19,195 bases of DNA from Rickettsiales bacterium (GTDB lineage: Bacteria; Pseudomonadota; Alphaproteobacteria; Rickettsiales; UBA1997), in NCBI GenBank assembly GCA_031283795.1, contig JAITBB010000050.1:1-19195 (forward strand), written 5' to 3'. Positions 1 through 7,457 of the stretch are shown here, one piece after another. The translations under genes and the position numbers were made by a program. The notes under the pieces were generated by a model. It was not told where the DNA came from, ran no database searches, and was given only the letters and a program-made list of their open reading frames with translations. Numbering within the stretch: position 1 is the stretch's first letter; each line of letters opens with the position of its first letter.

Positions 1-1
1 C

Positions 2-424
2 TATGAGATGCAGGGCATATCGATTAACGACAAACACATAGAGATCATATTGAACATGATGCTCAAAAAGATTGAAATAAGTGACCCTGGCGAGACCACA
101 CTTTTGGTCGGAGACACTATGGACAAGAGCGAATTCGAAGAGATAAATAGAAAGGTAGTTGCCAATGGTCTCAAGCCAGCAAAGGGAGAGAACATATTGC
201 TAGGCATAACCAGAGCCTCCCTACAGAGCAAGTCATTTATGTCGGCAGCCTCTTTCCAGGAAACCGTTAAGGTTTTGACTGATGCCTCCGTGAGGGGCAA
301 AGTCGACAATCTGGAAGGACTCAAGGAAAACATAATAGTTGGAAAGCTAATTCCAGCGGGTACTGGTCTGCTTGTCCAGAGACTCAAAGAGGAGGCTAGG
401 CAGGAGGCAACCTCTAGAAAATAG
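2..424 (+). CDS. rpoC: DNA-directed RNA polymerase subunit beta' (C-terminal part, 5' end outside window)
   Basis: Beta' is the largest subunit of the transcribing RNA polymerase and carries the active-site magnesium loop, which lies upstream of this window. The visible 140 residues are the conserved C-terminal end: the INDKHIE segment, the DPG(E/D)TTLLVG stretch, the run [14 protein letters not shown] followed by MSAASFQET, and the closing [15 protein letters not shown]. This order is characteristic of bacterial beta'. The frame is open to position 2 and stops with TAG at 422-424, so the methionine at 8 is internal. The short charged tail after PAGTG is normal for alphaproteobacteria. miaB begins 11 bases after the stop with no terminator visible between them, so the two may be cotranscribed. 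Confidence 0.97.
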   Translation, partial: YEMQGISINDKHIEIILNMMLKKIEISDPGETTLLVGDTMDKSEFEEINRKVVANGLKPAKGENILLGITRASLQSKSFMSAASFQETVKVLTDASVRGKVDNLEGLKENIIVGKLIPAGTGLLVQRLKEEARQEATSRK

Positions 425-435
425 ACTCATAAGCC

Positions 436-1815
436 ATGGAGCCGGGTCAACCCTCTCTAGGGAAGGTATTCATCAGAACATTTGGCTGTCAGGCAAATTT
501 CTATGATTCATCTAGAATTCGAGAGGCCTTTCTTGCGAGTGGCTATAGAGTTGTTGATGATATGCATAACGCAGATGTCTTTGTCATGAACACCTGCCAT
601 GTGCGCGAGAAGGCCGGAGAAAAGGTCTTCTCGGAGCTGGGTAGGGTACGCACCATAAAAAATTCCAGAGCGAGAAGGGGCCAACCTATGGTAATAGTCG
701 TGACCGGCTGTGTGGCAAAGGCTGAGGGTAAGAATATTTTTGAAAGAATGCCTATGGTTGATGCCGTTGTTAGTGTGGAAAATCAACATAGAATACCATC
801 CATTGTGGAAGAAATCCTCCAAGGATCCGGGCACAGCAAAATGGTACTGGCTACAGAGGATCTGGGCAAGGAGAGAAAATTCGCTGTGCTGCCCGAAAGG
901 AGGACACAGGGTGGAGTTAGCGAAACGATCGTTATCCAGGATGGCTGTGATAAGTTCTGTTCCTACTGTACTGTACCATTCACCAGAGGGAGAGAATACT
1001 CCAGACCCGTTGACGATGTGCTACGGGAGGCCAACTGGCTAGTGGGAAATGGGACCAGAGAGATAACCTTGCTGGGACAGAATGTAGATAACTATGGTGG
1101 CCTAGATAGACACGGCAGAAGGACACCACTGGGCGAACTAATTCGCATGGTTAGCAGTATCGGCGCTCTGGAGAGGATAAGGTATCTAACCAGCTATCCA
1201 TCACAGTTTGGCGATGATCTGATCGAATTACATAGGGATCTGCCAAAACTCATGCCCCTCATATATATACCCGCCCAGTCCGGATCCAATGGCGTGCTAA
1301 AATCCATGAACAGAAGATATACAAGGGAACAGTATCTGGATTTGATTCGAAGGATAAGGGGCAGTGTCAAAGACATAGCATTCTCGTCAGATTTTATAGT
1401 GGGGTTTCCCGGAGAAACCGAAGAGGATTTCGAAGCTACTCTGAATTTAGTAGAAACAGTGGACTATGCCCTTGCATTTTCCTTCAAATATAGTCCCAGA
1501 CCAAAAACTGCTAGCATCAGAATGCCAAACCAGGTTCCGGAGGACGTGAAGACGGAAAGACTAGACAGACTACAGGCCCTTCTAGACAGACAGCGAATCA
1601 ATTTTAATGGCAATCACCTTGGAAAAATCGTTGAAGTCCTTGTAGAAAACGCTTTGCCCCGGAGCAAAAACACATTTTTTGGGAAGACGCCACACTCCCA
1701 GCCAGTTCTCTTTACCACTTCGGGCTCTCCAGAGCTAGTCGGCAGCACTGTAAGAGTAAGAATAAACGGTGTCACCCTCCGAACCCTGAAGGGGGAACTA
1801 CTAGAAATCTGCTGA
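436..1815 (+). CDS. miaB: tRNA-2-methylthio-N6-dimethylallyladenosine synthase
   Basis: MiaB is a radical SAM enzyme that adds a methylthio group to isopentenyl-adenosine at position 37 of tRNAs reading UNN codons. All three parts of the family are visible in the 459 residues. The N-terminal UPF0004 domain has the cysteines of the sulfur-donating cluster at C18 (FGCQ), C54 (NTCHVREKA) and C92 (VTGC). The radical SAM core has C171, C175 and C178 in GCDKFCSYC followed by VPFTRGRE. The C-terminal TRAM region contains VEVLVENA and the FGKTPHSQPVLF stretch. Length is normal for MiaB. The conserved FGCQMN is FGCQAN here, a mild change. The ATG at 436 gives the usual distance to the first cysteine. 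The nearest relatives, MtaB and RimO, lack this exact set of motifs, so the assignment is firm. Confidence 0.96.
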   Translation: MEPGQPSLGKVFIRTFGCQANFYDSSRIREAFLASGYRVVDDMHNADVFVMNTCHVREKAGEKVFSELGRVRTIKNSRARRGQPMVIVVTGCVAKAEGKNIFERMPMVDAVVSVENQHRIPSIVEEILQGSGHSKMVLATEDLGKERKFAVLPERRTQGGVSETIVIQDGCDKFCSYCTVPFTRGREYSRPVDDVLREANWLVGNGTREITLLGQNVDNYGGLDRHGRRTPLGELIRMVSSIGALERIRYLTSYPSQFGDDLIELHRDLPKLMPLIYIPAQSGSNGVLKSMNRRYTREQYLDLIRRIRGSVKDIAFSSDFIVGFPGETEEDFEATLNLVETVDYALAFSFKYSPRPKTASIRMPNQVPEDVKTERLDRLQALLDRQRINFNGNHLGKIVEVLVENALPRSKNTFFGKTPHSQPVLFTTSGSPELVGSTVRVRINGVTLRTLKGELLEIC

Positions 1816-1844
1816 AACCACAGCCCCGCCTACCACACCTAGTA

Positions 1845-1991
1845 TTATCCGTTTTCTCTACCGTGGCCACCGCGTCCACTATGGGACCCATGCGCCATAG
1901 TCATATCCATTCCCTTCAGAGTAACCAACGTTATAAAGGTTGTCACACATATCATGGCCACAATCAAAATCATAGCAGTTGTCGCTTCCAT
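1845..1991 (-). CDS. 48-residue single-pass membrane peptide with Met/His/Gly-rich tail, unknown function
   Basis: This small reading frame begins MEATTAMILIVAM and has one hydrophobic helix at about residues 5-25, then a polar tail rich in Met, His and Gly (MDMTMAHGSHSGRGGHG). I do not recognise a family. Three things support it as a real gene: a GGGAG ribosome site seven bases before the ATG at 1991, a promoter 26 bases further upstream with a perfect TTGACA box, and the split into a clean membrane helix and tail that random sequence rarely gives. A longer 68-residue version from a TTG at 2051 is possible by frame but would begin inside the -35 box, so I reject it. The tail could bind a metal such as copper or nickel, but that is speculation. 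It lies between the convergent end of miaB and the end of murF. Confidence 0.55.
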   Translation of the reverse strand: MEATTAMILIVAMICVTTFITLVTLKGMDMTMAHGSHSGRGGHGRENG

Positions 1992-2023
1992 GGAAAATCT
2001 CCCGTTATCTACCCTATGGGTCC

Positions 2024-2051
2024 AAAATAAACATATTTTATTAGTTGTCAA
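2024..2051 (-). promoter_or_regulatory. Predicted sigma70-type promoter of the 48-residue membrane peptide
   Basis: Read on the minus strand, a perfect TTGACA lies at 2051-2046 and TATTTT at 2029-2024, with a 16-base spacer. Transcription would begin near 2017 and leave a leader of about 26 bases containing the GGGAG ribosome site before the ATG at 1991. It points away from murF, whose stop lies upstream at 2104, so it would drive only the small gene. Confidence 0.5.
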
Positions 2052-2103
2052 ATCGTGAGACTTAGAACCCGGCGGCTATGAAGAGTATCGGATCTAGAGA
2101 AAC

Positions 2104-3534
2104 TTACAGAAACAGCTTCATTTTCTCTTCCACAAGAGAATTCAGAACCTCATAGGTTTTTATTCCCTTCGAACTCTTTATAAATACAAGATCTCCATCC
2201 CTTAGAAACTCCTTGACACCGGCAACCATCTCTCTAATGCCACTAAAGTGCACCAACTGTACCGCCGTACCCCTCAGAGAATCGCTCAGCTTCTTCATGT
2301 TGTCTCCAACGGTTAGAAGAAGACCAATTCCACTATCCAGAAGGGGTTTGCGCAGAGACATGTGAAATTCGTCGGCCCTGTCACCAGTTTCCAACATGTC
2401 TCCCCATAGACAAACCTTTCTGTTTGTTTTACCGAGTCTAAACACATCGTCCATGAGTCTTAGCCCACTGACAAATACATCCGGCACCACGGCGTTAAAG
2501 GAACCATTTATTATGGTAAGGTTTATAGTTTTATCATCAACCGTGTAAGTGCTGTACTCAATGTTATTCCTTCCTCGGGTTGTTCTATAGGAGGATATGG
2601 CCTCCAGAGCAATATCCAGAGAAAGATCAAAGTGTTTTACCAGTGCCAGAGCAGCCATAGCATTATATGCGACGCTGCGATCCAGATTTTTAAAACTGTA
2701 GGGATATTTCTTCCCTCCAACTCTGTATAGCACGGATGCTTTATCTCCGATAACTCTGTGCTCCTCTAGACAAACATCAGCCCTGGCACCAGTCCCAAAG
2801 GTTATAATTTTGCTACCCTCTCTGGAGGCCTTTGTATGCATGAACTGGTACCAGCCATCATCCAAATTTAGAATGGCCAATTTTGTTTTGTCATTGATTA
2901 TCAATGATTTCTCTGCCGCTATGTTTTCCTCAGAATAAATATAGCTAATATGAGAGGGTTTTATATTCATCACTATGGCCACATCCGGCTTCACCAGATC
3001 CACCAGTGTACCCATCTCTCCGGCAATCTGGACTCCCATCTCACACACAAGGTACTCACTATCGGCCGGCGTGTTACTCAGTGTGGTTAGAGTCCCGATG
3101 TAATTATTAAAACTCTGCTGGCTACAGTGGGTTCTCCCATAGCAGGAGAGCACTTTGGAAACTATATCCTTTGTGCTGGTTTTCCCAATGCTACCGGTTA
3201 TTCCGATAGTGGTTCCCCCTACCCTTCTCCTTGAGAATACAGCTAGATTTTCAAAGGCCTTTACCGTGTTTTTGACTAATATTATTCTCGCGCTCTTCTC
3301 CAGGGCAGCAGGATAGCGCTCTGCCAACACCACAGCAGTGTCATTGGCCCTCAGAACGGACTCTATAAAATCATGGCCATCATTTCTTTCACCCTTCTTG
3401 GCTATGAAAAGACTATTGCTCCCAACCTCTCTGCTGTCAAAGACAACATTGTCTATAGAGAAATTCCCCTCTTCCCGAATGGAAACCAAGTCATTCTCCA
3501 GAGCCACCTTTAGATCATTCAAATTAAATAGCAT
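2104..3534 (-). CDS. murF: UDP-N-acetylmuramoyl-tripeptide--D-alanyl-D-alanine ligase
   Basis: MurF adds D-Ala-D-Ala to the UDP-MurNAc tripeptide, the last cytoplasmic step in making the peptidoglycan stem peptide. The 476 residues show the Mur ligase layout: an N-terminal substrate domain with the family's FDSRE and LFIAKKGERNDGHDF motifs (residues 32-56), the ATP loop GSIGKT (114-119), the QQSFNNYIGTLTTL stretch that binds substrate, the EMGVQIAGEM motif, and a C-terminal domain with the RxxRGRNN-type segment and WGDMLETG. The FNN and GEM signatures favour MurF over MurE, MurC or MurD. Length is typical. The ATG at 3534 is the only good start. It stands alone on this strand, more than 250 bases from its neighbour upstream. 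Its presence with PBP2 and MreD implies that the organism makes peptidoglycan. Confidence 0.95.
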   Translation of the reverse strand: MLFNLNDLKVALENDLVSIREEGNFSIDNVVFDSREVGSNSLFIAKKGERNDGHDFIESVLRANDTAVVLAERYPAALEKSARIILVKNTVKAFENLAVFSRRRVGGTTIGITGSIGKTSTKDIVSKVLSCYGRTHCSQQSFNNYIGTLTTLSNTPADSEYLVCEMGVQIAGEMGTLVDLVKPDVAIVMNIKPSHISYIYSEENIAAEKSLIINDKTKLAILNLDDGWYQFMHTKASREGSKIITFGTGARADVCLEEHRVIGDKASVLYRVGGKKYPYSFKNLDRSVAYNAMAALALVKHFDLSLDIALEAISSYRTTRGRNNIEYSTYTVDDKTINLTIINGSFNAVVPDVFVSGLRLMDDVFRLGKTNRKVCLWGDMLETGDRADEFHMSLRKPLLDSGIGLLLTVGDNMKKLSDSLRGTAVQLVHFSGIREMVAGVKEFLRDGDLVFIKSSKGIKTYEVLNSLVEEKMKLFL

Positions 3535-3829
3535 ATCTAAGTATCAATAGGACTGAGCCAAGCTATAATGTCCCAGTCAATTTTCAATACAATAAACTCC
3601 TAGGGAACCGGTTTATCTCCCGCCTTCATTGGATCATCTATTTTCCGCAACCTTCACTAGAGGTATTGTTGCCCTAGGCCACCATTTTGACAGAGTATTC
3701 AGAGATCTACAGACTGCAGTGGTCTTGAAAATAAATAGCCGACAGTCTTTGACGACCTTGATATTTATTAATTTTCATAGAAAATGTCGCATGGTATACA
3801 CTCAACAATTGAAAGGCAAAACCAAATGC
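3535..3829. other. Intergenic region between divergent murF and the GIY-YIG gene
   Basis: About 295 bases separate the murF start from the most likely start of the GIY-YIG gene. An open frame from 3629 runs through the right part in frame with the downstream gene, but its first 67 codons show no domain, so I treat it as non-coding. A TTGACG at 3749-3754 could be a -35 box for the downstream gene, but no good -10 is correctly spaced. The regulatory sequence for murF must also lie here; I cannot place it with confidence. Confidence 0.4.
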
Positions 3830-4099
3830 ATGGCGAGGGGCATCGTTTATATTTTTATCAATTCCAGTATACCAGATTGGGTTAAAATCGGCTATACCGA
3901 TAGTGAGGATATACAAAGTCGCCTACGACAGGTAAATGCCTGCACAGAGGTTCCGCTAATGTTCCGTCCCTATGCACTGCTGTATTCCAATAATCCCTAT
4001 TCTGTTGAACAGAGAATCCATAGATTGTTTGACATAATTGACCCGTCTCTGCATTCCATAGAAAAATTGGAAAACGGCAAGAGGCGGATTCGGCCGTAG
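3830..4099 (+). pseudogene. T5orf172/MUG113-type GIY-YIG protein, probably truncated by a frameshift
   Basis: From the ATG at 3830 the product reads MARGIVYIFINSSIPDWVKIG, which is the GIY-YIG nuclease-superfamily start (G-VYIF ... KIGYT) as found in the T5orf172 family, followed by SRLRQVNACTEVP, the RIHRLFD helix and the typical DPSLHSIEKLENGKRR. Family members then continue with REFF and a closing helix. Here the frame ends at RIRP-stop, whereas the +1 frame reads SAVEKQIMAPGASA with a stop at 4132-4134. A small deletion near 4085-4095 would explain this, so I call it a probable broken gene. If the short form is expressed, the core fold would be almost complete. Starts at 3791 or 3629 add residues without family resemblance. 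The catalytic Tyr of the motif and the following Arg region are present, so loss of function is not certain. Confidence 0.6.
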
Positions 4100-4227
4100 A
4101 AAAGCAAATTATGGCTCCGGGGGCGTCAGCATAGACGGACATGCGAAACTATGCACCTGGGAGTGCGTTGATTTTATAAACATTCTATGCAATCCTTCCT
4201 GGAGAATTCTTAATTTTTCTAGGTATC

Positions 4228-4671
4228 GTGTCCGAATTAGATAGTTATTTTATGTCCGTGGCGATGGCCGCCTCTAAAAAATCCAGAGACCCCTCCACGA
4301 AGGTTGGCTGTGTCATAGTGACAGATGAGTATGAACCAGTGTCTTTCGGCTGTAATGATTTTATATCCGGCTGTAGAGAGGAGTTTATGACGTTTGAAAG
4401 GCCGCAAAAATACATGTTGATCGTTCATGCCGAGATGAACGCACTGATATCGGCCCAGAGGTCTCTTAGAGGGTGTAGGGTGTACGTCACCCATGCGCCC
4501 TGTCCCAATTGCCTTAGAAACCTAATACAGGCAGGAGTGAGGGAAATTGTCTACGATAAATTTGATACTAGGGGTAATATAATGGACTCCAACAATAGAG
4601 ACGCTGAGGAAAGACTGATAAAATCAACTGGAATCATCTTTAGAAATATTGATGGCAGAAAAGACATCTAG
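4228..4671 (+). CDS. Deoxycytidylate (dCMP) deaminase
   Basis: This 147-residue protein belongs to the zinc-dependent cytidine/dCMP deaminase superfamily, which converts dCMP to dUMP to supply dTMP synthesis. The zinc site is complete: H67 and E69 in VHAEMNAL, with C92 and C95 in PCPNCLRNLIQAG. The N-terminal MSVAMAASKKSRDPSTKVGCVIV motif and the GCNDF stretch are those of dCMP deaminases rather than of tRNA adenosine deaminase (TadA) or CMP deaminase. The start is a GTG at 4228 with an AGG five bases upstream; no ATG is available before FMSVAMAA. The length matches the short bacterial and phage form without the allosteric extension. It follows the GIY-YIG remnant by about 130 bases, and the next gene starts within 110 bases, so it may be the first gene of the run to Mic60-like. 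Confidence 0.88.
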   Translation: MSELDSYFMSVAMAASKKSRDPSTKVGCVIVTDEYEPVSFGCNDFISGCREEFMTFERPQKYMLIVHAEMNALISAQRSLRGCRVYVTHAPCPNCLRNLIQAGVREIVYDKFDTRGNIMDSNNRDAEERLIKSTGIIFRNIDGRKDI

Positions 4672-4778
4672 ATTTCTCAGGAACAATTGTGACTAGTCCC
4701 CCAAATATTCCATTAATAGGCGTTGATGGTTGGGTAGGAGTCGGAGCCGGCTGTAGACCTGTCATCCTGTGGCGCAAC

Positions 4779-5288
4779 ATGGCCAGGAATCTATTCGTTG
4801 GTCTTCTACTGCTTGTGTTGATTCCCACCAGTGGTTTCGGCTCATCCGGTGGACCCATAGCTCTCTTCGGAGACTGGTCTCTGTTTAGAAGTATTAACGA
4901 ACGGAGACAGGAGGCAATCTGTTTCGTCATGGCTATACCCAATCGGAGGTATGACAACCTTAGCAAAAGGGGTGAATCATTTTTTATCGTCATGAAAAAT
5001 AAGAGGGATAGCACGACGGAAATACTTCTATCCCATGGCCATGTGACTACGGACAAGATAGTTAGAGCAGAGATCAATATAGCCAAAAGGAAGTTTCCAA
5101 TCTTTGTCCACGACGATAGAGCCTGGACATTTAGCTACTTTGATGATAGAAGTATAGTGGATCAGCTGGGAAAAGCTGTGCTGTTCAGCGTTGAAATCGA
5201 GTACGAAAACGGTAAAAACCTCATAGACATATACCAGCTAAATGGTTTCAGTGAGTCCTATAACAGATTATTAACGAAGTGTGATTAG
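4779..5288 (+). CDS. IalB-family (invasion-associated locus B) secreted protein
   Basis: The product starts with a classic signal peptide (MARNLFVGLLLLVLIPTSGFG), and the mature part of about 150 residues matches the alphaproteobacterial IalB-like family: GDWSLF, a Cys (EAICFVMAIP), the RGESFFIV strand, the KFPIFVHDDRAW block, and a closing YQLNGFSESY followed by a C-terminal Cys. These positions match the family pattern K-LF-x-D-AW and YSL-GF-AY-x-C that I know from rickettsial and rhizobial members. Family members lie in the periplasm or envelope; IalB itself affects red-cell invasion in Bartonella, but the role of most homologues is unknown. An in-frame GTG at 4689 has a better ribosome site (CAGGA) but would put 30 residues before the signal sequence. 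The next gene follows after two bases, so the pair is probably coupled. Confidence 0.72.
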   Translation: MARNLFVGLLLLVLIPTSGFGSSGGPIALFGDWSLFRSINERRQEAICFVMAIPNRRYDNLSKRGESFFIVMKNKRDSTTEILLSHGHVTTDKIVRAEINIAKRKFPIFVHDDRAWTFSYFDDRSIVDQLGKAVLFSVEIEYENGKNLIDIYQLNGFSESYNRLLTKCD

Positions 5289-5290
5289 CA

Positions 5291-6118
5291 ATGGCCGAGA
5301 ATCCAAAGAAAAATAAGTTAATTGGCTCTAGGGGCTTCCTATTGCTAGCGGCTGCACTCACAATGCTTCTGCTGGATATTTTTCTATTATCTGTGAATAG
5401 AAAAAACGCGGCACTCCGTGACAGTATGGCCGAGAAGTATGAAAATTTTAACAGAATAATCAATGATATTTCCGAAAAGAACGAGCTCCTGCGCAGAGAG
5501 GTAGCTTCCCTTAGAAATAAAATGGAGGAAATTCTCAGCAATTCGGAGAGTGTTGAAAAGAAATTGGAGAAGCTGGAGAGCCGAACCGCCGAGGGACAGG
5601 ACAAAAATATCAGAATTCTGATGAATTTGAACAGGATACAGAAAGCTCTGGAAAATGGTGATAATTTTTCCGAACAGGTGCGCTCCCTGGAACAACTCTG
5701 TGCCTCAGATGACAGGCTGGAGTCAATGGTGATTGGACTACGGGAATATGAGGACTCCGATCTGTCCCAGGGCAGAATTGAATCCACCTTCAATGGTGAA
5801 AGGGCTAGGATTGGTGAAAAAATCACTATGGCCGAGTCTGGCGCAAATAGATGGGGTAAACTTATGAAATTTCTAGGAGAAAACATCAGGATAATAAGGA
5901 GTAGCGGTAGTCACGGCGCCGATGGGATCAGAGACTCTATGGACATGGCCGCTAGAAACATAGCTCGGCACGACTATAAGGCTCTTGTGGACATGCTGGG
6001 TCAAGAGGATAAATTCAGCGAAGTATTCAGAGAAACATTGAAAATAGCTAGGAGAAGAGTGGAACTAAACAAATTGGTGGACAATTTATTTGGAGCGATA
6101 TATTATTACTCTCGTTAG
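5291..6118 (+). CDS. Mic60/mitofilin-like inner-membrane coiled-coil protein
   Basis: The 275 residues contain a positively charged N-terminus, one membrane helix at about 15-36 (FLLLAAALTMLLLDIFLLSV), a long heptad-rich coiled coil at about 40-150, and a helical C-terminal domain at about 190-275. The C-terminal part (WGKLMKFLGENIRIIRS, then a helix MDMAARNIARHDYKALVDML, then ARRRVELNKLVDNLF) resembles the mitofilin domain of alphaproteobacterial Mic60 (COG4223), in which the V/I-R-P segment is followed by A-L-GD-AL helices and a W-x-A-x-R ending. Mic60 homologues shape the inner membrane and contact the outer membrane. The topology and order fit; the sequence match is moderate, and a generic coiled-coil protein is the alternative. 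It lies two bases after the IalB-like gene and 64 bases before clpX. Confidence 0.5.
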   Translation: MAENPKKNKLIGSRGFLLLAAALTMLLLDIFLLSVNRKNAALRDSMAEKYENFNRIINDISEKNELLRREVASLRNKMEEILSNSESVEKKLEKLESRTAEGQDKNIRILMNLNRIQKALENGDNFSEQVRSLEQLCASDDRLESMVIGLREYEDSDLSQGRIESTFNGERARIGEKITMAESGANRWGKLMKFLGENIRIIRSSGSHGADGIRDSMDMAARNIARHDYKALVDMLGQEDKFSEVFRETLKIARRRVELNKLVDNLFGAIYYYSR

Positions 6119-6182
6119 AGTATGCCTCAATTAGTATTCTTATATAGGGCGATGATGGCACATCCCCGTAACGTGGTTAGGT

Positions 6183-7457
6183 ATGGCTAGTATGGTAGTG
6201 GGAGAGGGAACGGGCACGCTGGCCTGTTCGTTTTGTGGGAAGACTCAGAGGGAAGTGAGAAAGCTTGTAGCCGGCCCGGGGGTTAATATTTGCGACTCCT
6301 GTGTGTCTCTGTGCTATGATGTTGTTCAAAACGAGGCCACTAGGCCTGATTTTGATTTCTCAAGATTAAATATAAAGCCAAAGGATATACTCAGTCTGCT
6401 GGACGAATATGTCATAGGACAGGACAATGCGAAGAAAACCCTATCGGTGGCTGTATATAATCACTATAAGAGAATAACCAATTCGGAGAAGATACTTCGG
6501 GAGAAGGATGACACCGAACTGGCGAAGTCTAATATACTTATGGTAGGTAGCACAGGAAGTGGCAAGACACTCCTGGCGCAGACTCTTGCCAGAATTCTTG
6601 ATGTCCCATTCGCCATCGCCGATGCCACTACTCTTACGGAGGCTGGCTACGTGGGTGAAGACGTAGAGAATATCCTGCTGAGACTACTACAGGCAGCAAA
6701 CTACAACATACAGAAGGCCGAACAGGGCATAGTGTATATAGATGAAATAGATAAAATATCCAGAAAAAGTGAGAACCCCTCTATAACGAGGGACGTTTCC
6801 GGTGAGGGCGTACAACAGGCACTACTGAAGCTCATAGAGGGCACAATAGCTAGCGTACCTCCACAGGGAGGACGAAAACACCCGATGCAGGAAATGATCC
6901 AGGTTAATACGCAAAACATACTGTTTATATGTGGGGGTGCCTTTGATGGTCTGGACAGAGTGATCACAAATCGAACCAACAGACACAGCATGGGCTTTGA
7001 GGCAAGTATAAAGAGTGAATCTAATGAGGAAAAAAACGCTCTGATGAAGCTTATAGAGCCGGATGATCTGGTAAAATATGGCCTCATTCCGGAGTTGGTG
7101 GGTCGTCTTCCAATCATCACTCATCTTGAGGAACTTTCCAAAGATTCTCTGATAAGGATTCTCATAGAACCAAAAAATGCTATAGTTAAACAGTATCGTA
7201 AGCTCTTTAATCTGGACGAAATAGGATTGGAGTTCACGGATTCTTCCCTCGGCATGATCGCTGATAGGGCAATCACAAGAAAAACCGGAGCACGGGGACT
7301 AAGAAATATCGTAGAAAATTTGCTACTTGACATAATGTTCAGCGCCCCATCTGACAAAAATATAAAAAAAGTCGTAGTTGACTGTGATGAAGATAATAAT
7401 AAACTTGGCATAAGAATCATAAAAAAAAATGAGGAAAATGTCAGATGGGTTTGCTAG
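6183..7457 (+). CDS. clpX: ATP-dependent protease ATPase subunit ClpX
   Basis: ClpX is the AAA+ unfoldase that feeds tagged proteins to ClpP in the cytosol. The 424 residues show the full arrangement: the zinc-binding domain with C15, C18, C37 and C40, the Walker A GSTGSGKT (122-129), Walker [12 protein letters not shown], the GYVGEDVEN pore loop, the [15 protein letters not shown] sensor region with the basic PPQGGRKHP loop, and the sensor-2 motif [11 protein letters not shown]. The ClpP-docking IGF loop reads MGF here, a conservative change. The ATG at 6183 is preceded by TTAGG very close to it. clpP is not next to it, unlike the usual clpP-clpX-lon order, so it must lie elsewhere. The end overlaps the lon start by 13 bases. 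Confidence 0.97.
   Translation: MASMVVGEGTGTLACSFCGKTQREVRKLVAGPGVNICDSCVSLCYDVVQNEATRPDFDFSRLNIKPKDILSLLDEYVIGQDNAKKTLSVAVYNHYKRITNSEKILREKDDTELAKSNILMVGSTGSGKTLLAQTLARILDVPFAIADATTLTEAGYVGEDVENILLRLLQAANYNIQKAEQGIVYIDEIDKISRKSENPSITRDVSGEGVQQALLKLIEGTIASVPPQGGRKHPMQEMIQVNTQNILFICGGAFDGLDRVITNRTNRHSMGFEASIKSESNEEKNALMKLIEPDDLVKYGLIPELVGRLPIITHLEELSKDSLIRILIEPKNAIVKQYRKLFNLDEIGLEFTDSSLGMIADRAITRKTGARGLRNIVENLLLDIMFSAPSDKNIKKVVVDCDEDNNKLGIRIIKKNEENVRWVC

Noticed and set aside
3629..3829. N-terminal 67-codon extension of the GIY-YIG gene
   Set aside because: It has no domain similarity, and the GIY-YIG fold begins right after the ATG at 3830.
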